Source of the DNA: Pseudomonas sp. v388 | GTDB lineage: Bacteria > Pseudomonadota > Gammaproteobacteria > Pseudomonadales > Pseudomonadaceae | Assembly (NCBI RefSeq): GCF_003935425.1 | Contig: NZ_RHQN01000010.1 | Coordinates: 1-64,000, forward strand | Length of the DNA stretch: 64,000 bases | Direction: 5' to 3' | Part shown: piece after piece, positions 1-10,356 of the stretch | Layout of the letters: each line of letters starts with the position of its first letter | Position numbering within the stretch: position 1 is the stretch's first letter | Notes under the pieces: generated by a model | Database searches by the model: none | Told to the model about the DNA's origin: nothing | Seen by the model: only the letters and a program-made list of their open reading frames with translations | Made by a program: the position numbers and the translations under genes

Positions 1-14
1 CCGGAATGACGCCT

Positions 15-37
15 TCGCGAGCAAGCTCGCTCCTACA
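15..37. repeat. REP-type palindrome
   Basis: A short palindrome GCGAGC-AA-GCTCGC (17-30) is followed by TCCTACA. This is the classic core of the repetitive extragenic palindromes scattered between genes in the P. fluorescens/P. putida group. Only one copy is visible here, at the edge of the window. Such elements are usually mobilised by RAYT transposases encoded elsewhere. Recognition rests on memory of the motif. Confidence 0.7.
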
Positions 38-80
38 GCAGCATGCTGATCAGGAACATCCGCCGACAAACTCCAGCCAC

Positions 81-109
81 AAAAAAGGCCGCATGTTCAT
101 GCGGCCTTC
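81..109 (-). terminator. Rho-independent terminator (distal of two) after queD
   Basis: A perfect GGCCGCATG/CATGCGGCC stem, read on the minus strand, is followed by six T residues. It lies about 70 bases beyond the queD stop codon. Confidence 0.75.
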
Positions 110-130
110 AGTCACCTCAACCCTTCAGGC

Positions 131-158
131 AATAAAAAACCACCGCTAGGGTGGCTTC
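131..158 (-). terminator. Rho-independent terminator just after queD
   Basis: On the minus strand, AGCCACC-CTAG-CGGTGGTT runs straight into a T-rich tract. It is the proximal of two tandem hairpin/T-tract terminators behind queD. Confidence 0.7.
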
Positions 159-175
159 TGCAAAGCACCATGGAC

Positions 176-532
176 TCAATCGCCGCGATACTCACATCCG
201 CTGGTGCATGTCTCGTGGATGCGCACCTTTGAAAGCTCCGGCAGCAACGGCTTGAGTTCATTCCAGATCCATTTGGCCAATATCTCGCTGGTAGGATTCT
301 CCAGACCTGGGATGTCATTCAGATAGTTGTGATCCAGACGCTCATACAAGGGCTTGAAAATAGCCTTTATCTCGGAGAAGTCACGGATCCATCCAGTATG
401 CGGGTCAACATCCCCGCTGAGGTGAATGCCAACCCGGAACGAATGACCGTGCAGACGACCGCATTTATGCCCCTCGGGCACATGAGGGAGCCGGTGCGCT
501 GACTCAAAAGTAAACTCTTTAAAAATTTCCAC
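176..532 (-). CDS. queD: 6-carboxy-5,6,7,8-tetrahydropterin synthase QueD
   Basis: QueD converts 7,8-dihydroneopterin triphosphate to 6-carboxytetrahydropterin, an early step of queuosine (tRNA wobble base) synthesis in the cytoplasm. The 118-residue protein has the PTPS/QueD signature: the zinc histidines H13, H28 and H30 (ESAHRL, RLHGHSF), the catalytic Cys24 in GHKCGR, and LDHNYLND and HETCTSG downstream. The frame stays open upstream to a TTG at 559. The family start ([13 protein letters not shown]) fits the GTG at 530-532, which I prefer. It is a single gene with tandem terminators behind it. The same enzyme was long annotated as 6-pyruvoyltetrahydropterin synthase in pseudomonads. Confidence 0.93.
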   Translation of the reverse strand: MEIFKEFTFESAHRLPHVPEGHKCGRLHGHSFRVGIHLSGDVDPHTGWIRDFSEIKAIFKPLYERLDHNYLNDIPGLENPTSEILAKWIWNELKPLLPELSKVRIHETCTSGCEYRGD

Positions 533-685
533 GATGTATGAGCTCTGAAATAATGGCAATCGCCTGAGCGATTAAAGCAGGACGCGAGTTTAACAGCTAT
601 CAAGTGAAAGACCATGCCTGGGGCTGGAGCAGGGCGCCAGGCGGCAACACATTGATGGCATGTGGCCAGATCTCTTCAGTTTGAA

Positions 686-704
686 TTAAGTTGTCCAGGT
701 TAAG
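686..704 (+). promoter_or_regulatory. TTAAG direct repeat upstream of the PepSY/two-component operon
   Basis: Two TTAAG half-sites (686-690 and 700-704) stand 9 bases apart, about 40 bases before the first PepSY gene. From memory, BqsR/CarR of P. aeruginosa recognises a TTAAG-N6-TTAAG direct repeat. The half-sites match but the spacing here is longer. Autoregulation of the operon is therefore an inference. Confidence 0.4.
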
Positions 705-742
705 CTGGTGCCTGTAAAACCTATCGCCAACGGAGGCTGATA

Positions 743-1051
743 ATGAAAATGTTCACGACGTTGCTGACTGCCGCAACGCTGGCTGTTACTGCAAACTCTG
801 CAGTGGCGCGGGACATCGATACATCTGAGGCGCAAAAGCTTCAGGACACCGGTACGATCCAGGCGCTGTCGAAACTCAACGAGGCGGCGTTGGCGACTCA
901 TCCGGGCGCAACCATCACTGACACTGAACTCGAAAACGAATACGGCAACTACGTCTATCAAGTAGAACTGCGTGACACCCAGGGTGTCGACTGGGACCTG
1001 GAACTGGATGCGGTAACAGGTCAGGTCTACAAGAATCATCAGGACAATTAA
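743..1051 (+). CDS. Periplasmic PepSY-domain protein (BqsP/Q-like), first copy
   Basis: This 102-residue protein has a Sec signal peptide (MKMFTTLLTAATLAVTANSA, cleavage near VARD). The mature part is a single PepSY domain of about 80 residues, with the family pattern of a 'HPGATITDTELE' segment, a YVYQVEL strand and an 'LDAVTGQVYK' end. PepSY domains are small exported modules that often modulate proteases or sensor kinases. It heads an operon with a second PepSY gene (TAATG overlap at 1049-1053), a response regulator and a kinase. It probably acts in the periplasm as an output or input partner of that kinase. The exact function is unknown. Confidence 0.82.
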   Translation: MKMFTTLLTAATLAVTANSAVARDIDTSEAQKLQDTGTIQALSKLNEAALATHPGATITDTELENEYGNYVYQVELRDTQGVDWDLELDAVTGQVYKNHQDN

Positions 1052-1356
1052 TGAACGCCAATGCACGCTTGTGCATCATTGTGGGCTGTAGTCTGGTTTG
1101 TACGGCTGCACACGCCAGGGATCTGAACCAGGACGAAGCGCTGCAGTTAAGGCAGCGCGGAGTTATTCAACCGCTGGAACATTTTATCGAGCGTGCCCTG
1201 AGTTACCATCCAGGCGCCAGGTTGCTGGAAGCCGAGCTGGAAGAAAAACATGACCGCTACGTGTATGAGTTCGAACTGCTGACACCCAATGGGATTGTTC
1301 GCGAGATCAAGTTCGACGCACGCGACGGACGATTGTTGAAAGATGAGGAAGACTGA
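1051..1356 (+). CDS. Periplasmic PepSY-domain protein, second copy
   Basis: This is a 101-residue paralogue of the preceding protein, again with an N-terminal signal peptide (to about ACTAAHA) and one PepSY domain. The shared pattern includes '[21 protein letters not shown]' split across the domain and a final '[14 protein letters not shown]'. The C terminus is acidic. Its ATG overlaps the previous TAA, and its TGA overlaps the ATG of the response regulator by one base, so the four genes are translationally coupled. The tandem PepSY pair before this regulator matches the arrangement I recall at P. aeruginosa PA2658-PA2659. Confidence 0.82.
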   Translation: MNANARLCIIVGCSLVCTAAHARDLNQDEALQLRQRGVIQPLEHFIERALSYHPGARLLEAELEEKHDRYVYEFELLTPNGIVREIKFDARDGRLLKDEED

Positions 1357-2024
1357 TGCGGTTGCTGCTGGTTGAGGACAACGTGCCCCTGGCCGATGAA
1401 TTGATCGCGGCCCTCGGGCGTCAGGGCTATGCCGTGGACTGGCTGTCGGACGGTCGCGATGCGGTCTATCAAGGCGCCAGTGAGCCCTACGACCTTATCG
1501 TGCTGGATCTGGGCTTGCCAGGCGTGCCTGGCCTTGAAGTGCTGGAGCAATGGCGCTCCAAGGGCCTGTCGGTCCCGGTGCTCATTCTGACGGCACGCGG
1601 TTCCTGGTCGGAACGGATCGAAGGTTTGAAAGCCGGAGCGGATGATTACCTCACCAAGCCATTCCATCCGGAAGAGTTGCAACTGCGCATCCAGGCTCTG
1701 CTGCGTCGGTCTCACGGACTGGCCAACCAGCCAACACTGGAGTCGGCCGGCCTGCACCTCGATGAAGGTCGTCAGTGCGTCATCAAGGACGGTGCCGACA
1801 TCCAGCTGACTTCCGCGGAGTTCAGGCTGCTGCGTTATTTCATGCTGCATCCCGAGCAGATTCTTTCCAAAAGTCATCTCTCCGAACACCTCTACGACGG
1901 TGAGAACGAGCGAGACTCCAACGTCATCGAGGTTCACGTCAACCACCTGCGGCGCAAGCTGGGTCGTGGCGTCGTCGAGACCCGCCGTGGTCAGGGCTAT
2001 CTGTACGGTGGTGCGGGCGCTTGA
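1356..2024 (+). CDS. bqsR: OmpR/PhoB-family response regulator (BqsR/CarR-like)
   Basis: This 222-residue transcription factor has an N-terminal receiver domain (1-115) with the acidic pocket E7-D8, phospho-acceptor D51 (IVLDLGLPG) and the conserved lysine in [12 protein letters not shown]-terminal winged helix-turn-helix follows (about 125-220: [32 protein letters not shown]). Phosphorylation by the adjacent kinase is expected to drive binding to TTAAG-type direct repeats. Synteny (PepSY pair before, kinase after, near nuo and queD) points to BqsR/CarR, reported in P. aeruginosa as an Fe(II)- and Ca2+-responsive regulator. The specific name is inferred from synteny; the family assignment is certain. 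Confidence 0.85.
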   Translation: MRLLLVEDNVPLADELIAALGRQGYAVDWLSDGRDAVYQGASEPYDLIVLDLGLPGVPGLEVLEQWRSKGLSVPVLILTARGSWSERIEGLKAGADDYLTKPFHPEELQLRIQALLRRSHGLANQPTLESAGLHLDEGRQCVIKDGADIQLTSAEFRLLRYFMLHPEQILSKSHLSEHLYDGENERDSNVIEVHVNHLRRKLGRGVVETRRGQGYLYGGAGA

Positions 2025-3343
2025 GGTCGATCCAGCGGCGCCTGAGCCTTGGCTTGATAGCCGTTCTGGTCGTGGTCGGACTGATCATGACCCAGACCAG
2101 CCTCTGGCTGTTCGAGCTGGGTCTGCAGCGCTATCTCGAATCCGGCCTGCGCAATGAAAGCGAGAATCTGCTGGTAGCCCTGGCCCGCGGTCCGGTGGGC
2201 ATGCAACTGGACGAGCATCGCTTGTCCGGGGCCTATCAGCGTCCATTGTCAGGGCACTATTTCCGGATCGATTTCGCCGACGGTCACTGGCGGTCCCGCT
2301 CGTTGTGGGACTTCGAGCTGCCCGAACCACAGGCTACCGGCCTGCATGCGAATCTTGAGCTGGGCCACACCGGGCAATCACTGCTGATACTGACCGAGGA
2401 ATATCGCAAGTTCGGTCAGCAGATCACCATCACCGTGGCCCAGGACTACACGCCGGTAAGGGCCAGTTTCAAGCGCCTCCAACAGATCGGTTTCGCAATG
2501 GGGCTCGCGGCCTTGTTGATCGTATTGTTCCTGCAGCGGGTAACCGTGCGCCGCGCCTTGCGACCGCTTGAGCGTGTGCGCGAACAGATCTCCCAGTTGC
2601 AGCAGGGGCAGCGCTCCCAACTGGATGATGAAGTACCTCTCGAACTCGAGCCGCTCGTTGCCCAGATCAATCACCTTCTGGCCCACACTGAAGACAGCCT
2701 CAAACGCTCGCGCAATGCACTGGGCAACCTGGGTCACGCGCTGAAAACCCCTTTGGCGGTGTTGCTCAGCCTGGCATCCAGCGAGCAACTGGATGCTCAT
2801 CCCGGCCTGCGCAAGACCTTGCAGGAGCAGCTGGAAAACATCCGCTTGCGGCTGGAGCGTGAACTCAATCGTGCCCGCTTGTCCGGCGACGCGTTGCCGG
2901 GCGCCTGTTTCGATTGCGATGTCGAGCTGACCAGCCTGTTTGAAACCCTGCGCATGATCCACGGCGGGCATCTGGATCTGATCAACGACGTCGCGCCCGG
3001 CGTGCAGCTGCCGTGGGACCGCGAAGACATCCTCGAGGTCCTCGGAAACCTGCTCGACAACGCCTGCAAGTGGGCTGACAGCCAGGTGCGTCTGAACATC
3101 ACCGCGCAGGGCCAAGGCTACTGCCTGTGTATCGATGACGACGGCCCGGGGATTCCCCAGTCCAAACGCGAGGAAGTCTGCAGCCGCGGCATTCGCCTCG
3201 ATGAGCAGACCTCGGGGCATGGGCTTGGGCTGGGCATCGTGCGGGATATCGTCGAAGCCTGGGGTGGTCGGCTGGCTATGCTCGAAAGCCCCTTGGGCGG
3301 GCTGCGCGTCAGCATTGTCCTGCCCGAGCGCAGCGCGCCTTGA
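2021..3343 (+). CDS. bqsS: Sensor histidine kinase of the PepSY locus (BqsS/CarS-like)
   Basis: This 440-residue inner-membrane kinase has TM1 at about 10-30, a periplasmic sensor loop at about 31-154 and TM2 at about 155-173. HAMP, a dimerisation/phosphoacceptor helix with H239 ([10 protein letters not shown]) and a C-terminal ATPase domain follow (N box [13 protein letters not shown]1 DDDGPGIP, G2 GHGLGLGIV). The start is a TTG at 2021 whose TG is shared with the regulator's TGA stop, implying coupled translation. P. aeruginosa BqsS is said to sense Fe(II) through an RExxE motif. I see no RExxE in the periplasmic loop here, only RNESE at 44-48, so the stimulus could differ. Confidence 0.85.
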   Translation: MRSIQRRLSLGLIAVLVVVGLIMTQTSLWLFELGLQRYLESGLRNESENLLVALARGPVGMQLDEHRLSGAYQRPLSGHYFRIDFADGHWRSRSLWDFELPEPQATGLHANLELGHTGQSLLILTEEYRKFGQQITITVAQDYTPVRASFKRLQQIGFAMGLAALLIVLFLQRVTVRRALRPLERVREQISQLQQGQRSQLDDEVPLELEPLVAQINHLLAHTEDSLKRSRNALGNLGHALKTPLAVLLSLASSEQLDAHPGLRKTLQEQLENIRLRLERELNRARLSGDALPGACFDCDVELTSLFETLRMIHGGHLDLINDVAPGVQLPWDREDILEVLGNLLDNACKWADSQVRLNITAQGQGYCLCIDDDGPGIPQSKREEVCSRGIRLDEQTSGHGLGLGIVRDIVEAWGGRLAMLESPLGGLRVSIVLPERSAP

Positions 3344-3503
3344 GCGGGCGCATGGCGGTACGCGACCCTCAAGGCAACAAGACACCTGTCACTCCCCAGA
3401 TCAACATCCTGCCTATCGATGCATTGCCTGGGGCACTCGTGGGAATCCTGGCTGACTAAGCTCTAGACCGGGCGCAACGCACGGGCTAAGACATGGACAG
3501 GAC

Positions 3504-4568
3504 ATGAACGAATCCACGATTCAATACAAAACCCTTTTGCTACTGGTAGTGCTGGTCACTATCGCTTTCATCTGGATACTGCTGCCGTTCTACGGTGCGG
3601 TGTTCTGGGCAGTGATCCTGGGGATCATCTTTGCGCCCGTGCAGCGCCGCCTTCAGCTGCGACTCAACCGCTCACGTAATGTCACGTCCCTGTGCACGCT
3701 GCTCATCTGTCTGGTCATCGCCATCTTGCCGGTGATCGTGATCAGCGCGTTGCTGGTTCAGGAAGGGACCGTGCTGTACAAGAACGTCGAGTCCGGTCAA
3801 CTGGACATCGCCGGCTATCTGGCGGAGTTCAAGGATCTGCTCCCAGGATCGCTCCAGACGCTTCTGGATCGAATGGGCATGGGCGACCTCAATGGCTTGC
3901 GTGACAAGATTGCCAAGGGTGCAATGACAGGCAGTCAGTACCTGGCCACTCAGGCGTTCAGTTTCGGGCAGGGAACGTTCGATTTCGTGGTGAGCTTCTT
4001 CATCATGCTTTACCTGCTGTTCTTTTTTCTGCGCGATGGCCAGGAGCTGGTGCGCAAGTTGCGTACTGCCGTTCCCCTGGCCGAACAACAGAAGCGCCGT
4101 CTGCAACTCAAGTTCACCCGCGTCGTGCGCGCCACGGTCAAGGGCAACGTCGTCGTGGCCGTCACTCAAGGTGCTCTGGGCGGTTTCATTTTCTGGGTGC
4201 TGGACATTCCCAGCGCGTTGCTCTGGGCGGTGATCATGGCGTTCCTGTCCCTGCTGCCGGCAGTAGGAGCGGGCATCGTCTGGGCTCCCGTGGCGGTGTA
4301 CTTCCTGCTCAGCGGCATGATCTGGCAAGGCGTGGTCCTGGCGCTGTTCGGGGTCTTCGTGATCGGACTGGTTGATAACGTGTTGCGGCCGATCCTGGTG
4401 GGCAAGGACACGCGAATGCCGGACTACCTGATCCTGATCTCCACCCTCGGCGGGATGGCGGTATTCGGCCTCAACGGTTTTGTGATCGGGCCGTTGGTAG
4501 CCGCGTTGTTCATGTCGACGTGGGGCATCTTCGCCGGTTCGAAGAAAACCGTGCGCTTACCGGGCTGA
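3504..4568 (+). CDS. AI-2E family transporter (PerM/TqsA-like permease)
   Basis: This 354-residue polytopic inner-membrane protein of the AI-2E transporter family has about eight predicted helices. They lie in pairs at about 10-50 and 60-85, then 150-175, 205-235, 240-270 and 275-345. The typical central amphipathic stretch (VEEGQLDIAG-like region to GTFDFVV) and the C-terminal GLVDNVLRPILVG and GGMAVFGLNGFVIGP motifs are present. Members export small molecules, autoinducer-2 in TqsA or Na+/H+ antiport in others. The substrate cannot be read from sequence. It is a single gene between the kinase (160-base gap) and a bidirectional terminator. Confidence 0.85.
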   Translation: MNESTIQYKTLLLLVVLVTIAFIWILLPFYGAVFWAVILGIIFAPVQRRLQLRLNRSRNVTSLCTLLICLVIAILPVIVISALLVQEGTVLYKNVESGQLDIAGYLAEFKDLLPGSLQTLLDRMGMGDLNGLRDKIAKGAMTGSQYLATQAFSFGQGTFDFVVSFFIMLYLLFFFLRDGQELVRKLRTAVPLAEQQKRRLQLKFTRVVRATVKGNVVVAVTQGALGGFIFWVLDIPSALLWAVIMAFLSLLPAVGAGIVWAPVAVYFLLSGMIWQGVVLALFGVFVIGLVDNVLRPILVGKDTRMPDYLILISTLGGMAVFGLNGFVIGPLVAALFMSTWGIFAGSKKTVRLPG

Positions 4569-4581
4569 CAGAAATCGAAGC

Positions 4582-4618
4582 AAAAAAAACCCTGCACATG
4601 TGCAGGGTTTTTTATTTT
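4582..4618. terminator. Bidirectional terminator between AI-2E gene and nuoN
   Basis: The AACCCTGCACATGTGCAGGGTT hairpin is flanked by an A-tract on the left and a T-tract on the right, so it can terminate both convergent transcription units. Confidence 0.85.
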
Positions 4619-4626
4619 CGGCAGGA

Positions 4627-6096
4627 TCAGCTCGCCATGTGCAGCCCGGCGTTGACCACCAGATCCAGCAACGGCTGCGGATACACACCCAGTACGAAAG
4701 TCAGGATCGCTACCGCCAGCAACATCACACCGCCGGTACGCTGCGCCCAGTTAAAGGCCGCATCGTGGCGTGGCAGCTTGGCGTCCACCAGATACATGGT
4801 GACCATCACGCGCAGGTAGTAGAACAGGCCGATGGCGCTACCCAGCACCAAGGCTCCGATCAGCCACCACAGCTGCGATTCGACGCCGGTCGCGATCATG
4901 TAGAACTTGCCGATAAAGCCCGCGGTCAGCGGGATACCGGCCAGCGACAGCATCATCAGGGTCATGACGGCGGTCAGGTACGGACGGCGCCAGAAGAGGC
5001 CGCGGTATTCGAACATCGCATCGGCATCACGCCCGCTGTAAGGCGAAGACATCATGGTGATCACGCCGAACGCGCCCAGGGACGTGAGCACGTAGGTCGC
5101 CAGATACACGCCGATGGCTTCCACCGCCATGCCTTTGCTCGCCACCAGGGCGATCATCAGGTAACCGAAGTGCGAGATGGACGAATAGCCCAGCAGACGC
5201 TTGAGGTTGGTCTGGGTCAGGGCCAACAGGTTGCCGATCAGGATCGAGGCCACCGCGATTACCGCCAGCACGTCATGCAGTACGCCGCTGCTGGCAGCCG
5301 GGGAAATCTGGAACAGTCGCACCAGCACCGCGAACACCGCAACCTTGCTGGTCGTTGCCAGGAAGGCGGCGACCGGAGCCGGCGCACCTTCGTACACGTC
5401 CGGCGTCCACAAGTGGAACGGTACCAGCGACAGCTTGAACGCCAGACCGACCACCATCATCGCCAGGCCCAGGCTGGCCAGTGCGCTCGGCATACCGGTG
5501 GCGGCGATGGCCATGCCGATCCCCGTGAAGCTCAGTGAGCCTGCATCGGCGTACAGCAGCGCCATGCCGAACAGCAGGAACGCGGAGCCAGCCGCCGACA
5601 GCACCATGTACTTGATGCCGCCTTCCAGCGAGCGTTTGTTGAAGAACGCATAAGCCACCAGCCCATAGACCGGCACCGACAGCAACTCCAGGCCAATGAA
5701 CAGGCCCGCCAGGTGCTGCGCGCTGACCAGTACCAGGCCACCGGCGGCTGCCAGCAGAATCAGCAGATAGAGTTCTTCGCGATTACCCGGGTAACCCACC
5801 TTGTCATCACCCAGGTAAGCGTGAGCCATGGTCACACACGCCAGGGTAGAGGCCAGGATGATCGCCATGTACAGGCAGGCGAAGCTGTCGATCTGCAGCA
5901 GCGGCGTCACCGCCAGCGGGGCGACTTTCAGCGCCGGGTAAATCGATAGCAGAGCCAGGTTGAGGCCCGCTACCGACAGCAGGAAGGTTTGCGAGTGATT
6001 GCGGCGCCATGCGATCGCCAGCATCACCACGACAATCGTGATGCTGGTGATCAGCAGTGGAGCAAGCGCAATAAAGTGTTGAATCGTCAGGTCCAT
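4627..6096 (-). CDS. nuoN: NADH-quinone oxidoreductase subunit N
   Basis: This is an antiporter-like membrane subunit (489 residues, 14 predicted helices) of complex I, which couples NADH:quinone electron transfer to proton pumping in the inner membrane. Family features include the Proton_antipo_M core with the [12 protein letters not shown] glutamate region, the conserved lysine helix [15 protein letters not shown], and [12 protein letters not shown]. It is the last gene of the nuo operon, 7 bases after nuoM and followed by a bidirectional terminator. Confidence 0.96.
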   Translation of the reverse strand: MDLTIQHFIALAPLLITSITIVVVMLAIAWRRNHSQTFLLSVAGLNLALLSIYPALKVAPLAVTPLLQIDSFACLYMAIILASTLACVTMAHAYLGDDKVGYPGNREELYLLILLAAAGGLVLVSAQHLAGLFIGLELLSVPVYGLVAYAFFNKRSLEGGIKYMVLSAAGSAFLLFGMALLYADAGSLSFTGIGMAIAATGMPSALASLGLAMMVVGLAFKLSLVPFHLWTPDVYEGAPAPVAAFLATTSKVAVFAVLVRLFQISPAASSGVLHDVLAVIAVASILIGNLLALTQTNLKRLLGYSSISHFGYLMIALVASKGMAVEAIGVYLATYVLTSLGAFGVITMMSSPYSGRDADAMFEYRGLFWRRPYLTAVMTLMMLSLAGIPLTAGFIGKFYMIATGVESQLWWLIGALVLGSAIGLFYYLRVMVTMYLVDAKLPRHDAAFNWAQRTGGVMLLAVAILTFVLGVYPQPLLDLVVNAGLHMAS

Positions 6097-6103
6097 AGCG
6101 CTC

Positions 6104-7636
6104 TTACCGGGCCGAAGCGAGTTGAGTGAAGGCAGTGCCTAGCCATTGCTGCACGCCATGCATGGTCGCTGCAGAGGTGTCGAGGAACGGCTGCGGGAAA
6201 ACCCCGAGCACGATCAGCAACACGGCCAGGCCCAACACCATGATCAGTTCCCGTCCGTCCATGCCCTTGAGGATCTCATCGGACTGGGACGGGCCGAAGT
6301 AGGCACGGTGAATCATGATCAGCGAGTACACCGAACCGAACACCAGGCCGGACGTCGCCACTGCGGTGATCCACGGCGAGCTGACGAACGAACCCAGCAG
6401 GATCAGGAATTCACCGACGAAGTTACCGGTGCCCGGCAGCCCGAGGGATGCTGCTGCGAAGAACAGGCTGATGGCCGGCAGGTACGCGATGCGCGACCAA
6501 AGGCCGCCCATCTCGCGCATGTCACGGGTGTGCAGACGCTCATACAGCTGGCCGCTGAGGATAAACAGCGCGGCGGCCGACAGACCGTGCGCAAGCATCT
6601 GGATCACTGCGCCTTGCAACGCCTGCTGGCTGCCCGAGTAGATACCGATCAGCACGAAGCCCATGTGCGAAACGCTGGAGAACGCGATCAGACGTTTGAT
6701 ATCGGTCTGGGCGAATGCCAGGAAGGCGCCGTAGAAAATGCCGACCAGACCCAGGCCCATGGCGATCGGCGCGAATTCCGCCGATGCATTGGGGAACAGC
6801 GGCAGGGCAAAACGCAGCAGGCCGTAGGCAGCGGTCTTGAGCAGGATACCGGCAAGGTCGACGGAACCTGCGGTCGGCGCCTGTGCGTGGGCATCCGGCA
6901 GCCAGGAGTGAAACGGCACAACCGGCAGCTTCACCGCGAAGGCAATGAAGAAGCCCAGCATCAGGATGTACTCGGTACCGGGTGCCAGCTGGGTCTTGAG
7001 CAAGTCGGCGTAGGAGAACGTCAGCACGCCGGTCTGATTGAAGTGCACCAGCACCAGGCCCAGGATCGCCACCAGCATGATCAGGCCGCTGGCCTGAGTG
7101 AAGATGAAGAACTTGGTAGCCGCGTAGATCCGGGTCTTCTTGCCGTCCGAGGAACTGTGACCCCAGAGCGCGATGAGGAAGTACATCGGCACCAGCATCA
7201 TTTCCCAGAAGAAGAAGAACAGGAACAGGTCGATGGCCAGGAACACGCCGACGACGCCGCCCAGGATCCACATCAGGTTCAGGTGGAAGAAACCGACCTT
7301 GCGCTGGATTTCTTTCCACGAGCACAGCACCGACAGCACACCGAGCAGGCCGGTGAGCAGGATCATCAGCAGCGACAGGCCGTCGAGTGCCAGATGCAGG
7401 TCGATGCCGAAGCGTGAGATCCACTGGCGGTGGAATTCCAGGGTCCAGGTCGGATCGGCGCCGGGTATCGGCGCCAGGCTGTAGTTGCCGGTGGCCCAGA
7501 GCCAAAGGCCCAGGGCCAGTTCCAGGGTCATGGTCAGCAGCGCGATCCAGCGCGGCAGGGTAGGGCCGAAGCGCTCACCCAGCCAGCACAGCAGGCCGCC
7601 GATAAAGGGGATCAGGATTAGCCAAGGCAGAATCAT
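6104..7636 (-). CDS. nuoM: NADH-quinone oxidoreductase subunit M
   Basis: NuoM (510 residues) is a proton-pumping antiporter-like subunit of complex I. Visible signatures are the [15 protein letters not shown] helix carrying the essential glutamate, [31 protein letters not shown] (split here as [11 protein letters not shown] and [10 protein letters not shown]), and [13 protein letters not shown]. Length and hydropathy are normal for the family. It lies between nuoL (39-base gap) and nuoN (7 bases) in the operon. Confidence 0.96.
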   Translation of the reverse strand: MILPWLILIPFIGGLLCWLGERFGPTLPRWIALLTMTLELALGLWLWATGNYSLAPIPGADPTWTLEFHRQWISRFGIDLHLALDGLSLLMILLTGLLGVLSVLCSWKEIQRKVGFFHLNLMWILGGVVGVFLAIDLFLFFFFWEMMLVPMYFLIALWGHSSSDGKKTRIYAATKFFIFTQASGLIMLVAILGLVLVHFNQTGVLTFSYADLLKTQLAPGTEYILMLGFFIAFAVKLPVVPFHSWLPDAHAQAPTAGSVDLAGILLKTAAYGLLRFALPLFPNASAEFAPIAMGLGLVGIFYGAFLAFAQTDIKRLIAFSSVSHMGFVLIGIYSGSQQALQGAVIQMLAHGLSAAALFILSGQLYERLHTRDMREMGGLWSRIAYLPAISLFFAAASLGLPGTGNFVGEFLILLGSFVSSPWITAVATSGLVFGSVYSLIMIHRAYFGPSQSDEILKGMDGRELIMVLGLAVLLIVLGVFPQPFLDTSAATMHGVQQWLGTAFTQLASAR

Positions 7637-7675
7637 GACGGGCTCAATTCCTTTCGCAAATTCGCAAGGTTCATG

Positions 7676-9529
7676 TCAGACCGCAACCAGAACGACGGCA
7701 CCCAGTACCAGAACGGCACCGGCGGCAATCGAGGCAGCATACCAACGCAGCTGGCCGGTTTCAGTGCGGCTCATGGTGTCATGACCGCCTTTGACCAGGC
7801 GCGGGATCAGGCCGATGGTGCGGTCGAACGGGTCGCCACGCAGCAGGCGGCTGATCGCCAGATAGGGTTTGACGAACAGCTTGTCGTAGATCCAGTCGAA
7901 GCCCCAGGCCGCGAACCACCATGTGGTGAGGAAACGACCCGGCGCACTGTTGGCGATTGCCGTTACGAAACGACGCTTGCCCAGGAACAGCAACGCTGCC
8001 AGCAGGATTCCCGCCAGAGCGATGGCACCCGACGCGATTTCCAGACTGTGCTTGGCTTCGCCGCCCGCGTGGCCGACGCTTTGCGGCAGCACATCGGCCA
8101 ATGGCGGGGTGATCAAGGCACCGATGAAGGTCGACAGCACGATCAGGACCGACAGCGGCAGCCAATGAGCGATACCGTGACCGGCATGCGCCTCGGTCTG
8201 CTGCTTGCCGTGGAACGCGATGAAGATCAGGCGGAAGGTATAGAGCGACGTCATGAACGCGCCGACCAGACCCGCATACAACAACCCGTTATGCCCGCTG
8301 GCGAAAGCTTCCCAGAGAATCTCGTCCTTGGAATAGAAACCGGCGGTCAGCAACGGCAGTGCGGCCAGTGCGGCACCCCCGACGATGAAGCTGGCGTAGG
8401 CCAGTGGCAGTTTTTTCCACAGGCCGCCCATCTTGAAGATGTTCTGCTCGTGGTGGCAGGCAACGATCACCGCGCCGGAGGCGAGGAACAGCAGCGCCTT
8501 GAAGAACGCGTGGGTCATCAGGTGGAAGATCGCGCCTTCCCAGGCACCTACGCCCAGCGCCAGGAACATGTAGCCGATCTGGCTCATGGTCGAGTAGGCG
8601 AGGATACGCTTGATGTCGGTCTGCACCAGAGCCGCGAAACCGGCCAGCACCAGTGTCACACCGCCGACGATACCCACCAGGTGCAGGATGTCGGGCGCCA
8701 AGGCGAACAGGCCGTGGGTACGGGCGATCAGGTAGACGCCTGCGGTCACCATGGTCGCGGCGTGGATCAGTGCCGAAACCGGCGTCGGGCCGGCCATCGC
8801 GTCTGCCAGCCAGGTCTGCAGCGGCAGCTGTGCGGATTTACCGACTGCACCACCAAGCAGCATCAGGGTCGCCAGCACGATCCAGAAGTCGCCGACCTTG
8901 AAGTGCTCCGGCGCGCGGACCAGCAACTCCTGCACGTTGAGCGTACCCAGTTGCTGGAACAGGATGAACAGGCCGATAGCCATGAACACGTCGCCGATCC
9001 GGGTCACGATGAACGCCTTGAGTGCGGCGTTACCGTTGTTGCGGTTGCTGTAGTAGAAACCGATCAACAGGTAACTGCACAGGCCCACGCCTTCCCAACC
9101 GAAGTAGATGAACAGCAGGTTATCGCCCAGTACCAGGAACAGCATGCTGGCAATGAACAGGTTGGTGTAGGAGAAGAAGCGCGAGTAACCCTCTTCGCCG
9201 CGCATGTACCACGAAGCGAACAGATGGATCAGGAAACCGACGCCGACCACCACGCCCAGCATGGTGACCGACAGGCCGTCCAGGTACAGCGCAAAGTTGG
9301 GCTGGAAACCGTCGACGTCCATCCAGCGCCACAGCACTTGGGTGTAGTGACCGCCTTCAGGTGGTGCCACGTTGAATTGCCAGATGACCCAGGCGGTCAC
9401 GATGGCGGAGAGGCCGATGGAGCCGACGCCAATCAGCGCCGCGAGGTTTTCCGAGATGCGACCGCGTGAGAACGACAGCAGCAGAAAACCGATGAGGGGA
9501 AATACGAAAGTCAGAAAGAGAAGATTCAT
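7676..9529 (-). CDS. nuoL: NADH-quinone oxidoreductase subunit L
   Basis: NuoL (617 residues) is the distal antiporter-like subunit of complex I. Its long C-terminal lateral amphipathic helix contributes to proton translocation. It carries the N-terminal Oxidored_q1_N segment with [19 protein letters not shown], the pump motif [25 protein letters not shown] (parts QLPLQTWL and [15 protein letters not shown]) and [13 protein letters not shown]. Its ATG overlaps the nuoK stop by four bases (ATGA). Confidence 0.96.
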   Translation of the reverse strand: MNLLFLTFVFPLIGFLLLSFSRGRISENLAALIGVGSIGLSAIVTAWVIWQFNVAPPEGGHYTQVLWRWMDVDGFQPNFALYLDGLSVTMLGVVVGVGFLIHLFASWYMRGEEGYSRFFSYTNLFIASMLFLVLGDNLLFIYFGWEGVGLCSYLLIGFYYSNRNNGNAALKAFIVTRIGDVFMAIGLFILFQQLGTLNVQELLVRAPEHFKVGDFWIVLATLMLLGGAVGKSAQLPLQTWLADAMAGPTPVSALIHAATMVTAGVYLIARTHGLFALAPDILHLVGIVGGVTLVLAGFAALVQTDIKRILAYSTMSQIGYMFLALGVGAWEGAIFHLMTHAFFKALLFLASGAVIVACHHEQNIFKMGGLWKKLPLAYASFIVGGAALAALPLLTAGFYSKDEILWEAFASGHNGLLYAGLVGAFMTSLYTFRLIFIAFHGKQQTEAHAGHGIAHWLPLSVLIVLSTFIGALITPPLADVLPQSVGHAGGEAKHSLEIASGAIALAGILLAALLFLGKRRFVTAIANSAPGRFLTTWWFAAWGFDWIYDKLFVKPYLAISRLLRGDPFDRTIGLIPRLVKGGHDTMSRTETGQLRWYAASIAAGAVLVLGAVVLVAV

Positions 9530-9834
9530 CCGCGCATCTCGCTGGCAGCATCGATATCGAGAGTGTGGAAGCGGCGATACAGTTGCATCAGGATCGCCAG
9601 GCCGATACTGGCCTCGGCCGCGGCCAGGGTGATCACCAGAATGAACATGACCTGTCCATCCGGCTGCGCCCAGCGGCTACCGGCTACTACGAACGCCAGT
9701 GCCGATGCGTTCATCATCACTTCCAGGCTCATGAGCACGAAAAGGATGTTGCGACGCACCATCAGACCGACCAGACCCAGGCAGAACAGGACGCCGGCAA
9801 CCGCCAGCCCATGTTCGAGGGGAATTGCATTCAT
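9526..9834 (-). CDS. nuoK: NADH-quinone oxidoreductase subunit K
   Basis: This 102-residue, three-helix membrane subunit (MrpC-like) of complex I has the two buried glutamates expected of NuoK in [11 protein letters not shown] (about residue 36) and [12 protein letters not shown] (about residue 72). It overlaps nuoJ upstream and nuoL downstream by four bases each, so the three genes are translationally coupled. Confidence 0.96.
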   Translation of the reverse strand: MNAIPLEHGLAVAGVLFCLGLVGLMVRRNILFVLMSLEVMMNASALAFVVAGSRWAQPDGQVMFILVITLAAAEASIGLAILMQLYRRFHTLDIDAASEMRG

Positions 9835-10346
9835 GGCTTGGCTCCTTCTTGCCGGGCTTCTTCACGACCCAGGTGGAACGCGGTTACCGCAGCGGCGAGC
9901 AGCAGCATCGAAGCAAGCTCCACCACCAGCAGGTAAGGACCGAACAGGCTGATCCCGACCGCCTTGGCGTCGACAGTGGTATGACCGATGGCGGCGCCGC
10001 TAGGGTTGGCGAACAGCACATACAGCAGTTCACCGAGCAGCAGCACGCCCAGGATCACCGGACCGAGCCAGATACCCGGCTTGAGCCAGGCACGCTCCTG
10101 GTCGACCGAAGCCGGACCCAGGTTGAGCATCATGACCACGAACACGAACAGCACCATTATGGCGCCAGCGTAGGCGATGACTTCCAGCACACCGGCAAAC
10201 GGTGCGCCCAGGGCGAAGAACGTCATGGCCACGGCAATCAGCGAAATGATCAGGTAGAGCAGGGCATGCACCGGATTGGTGTTGGTGACCACCCGAAGGG
10301 TCGACACCACCGCAATGCCGGAGGCGAAATAGAAAGCGAATTCCAT
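9831..10346 (-). CDS. nuoJ: NADH-quinone oxidoreductase subunit J
   Basis: NuoJ (171 residues, five predicted helices) forms part of the central hydrophilic axis of the complex I membrane arm. The conserved [18 protein letters not shown] helix, with the pi-bulge region, is present at about 50-70. The start is placed at the ATG at 10344-10346 ([10 protein letters not shown]), which has GGAAG just upstream. The frame runs open further left without a better start. Confidence 0.95.
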   Translation of the reverse strand: MEFAFYFASGIAVVSTLRVVTNTNPVHALLYLIISLIAVAMTFFALGAPFAGVLEVIAYAGAIMVLFVFVVMMLNLGPASVDQERAWLKPGIWLGPVILGVLLLGELLYVLFANPSGAAIGHTTVDAKAVGISLFGPYLLVVELASMLLLAAAVTAFHLGREEARQEGAKP

Positions 10347-10356
10347 CGGGACTTCC

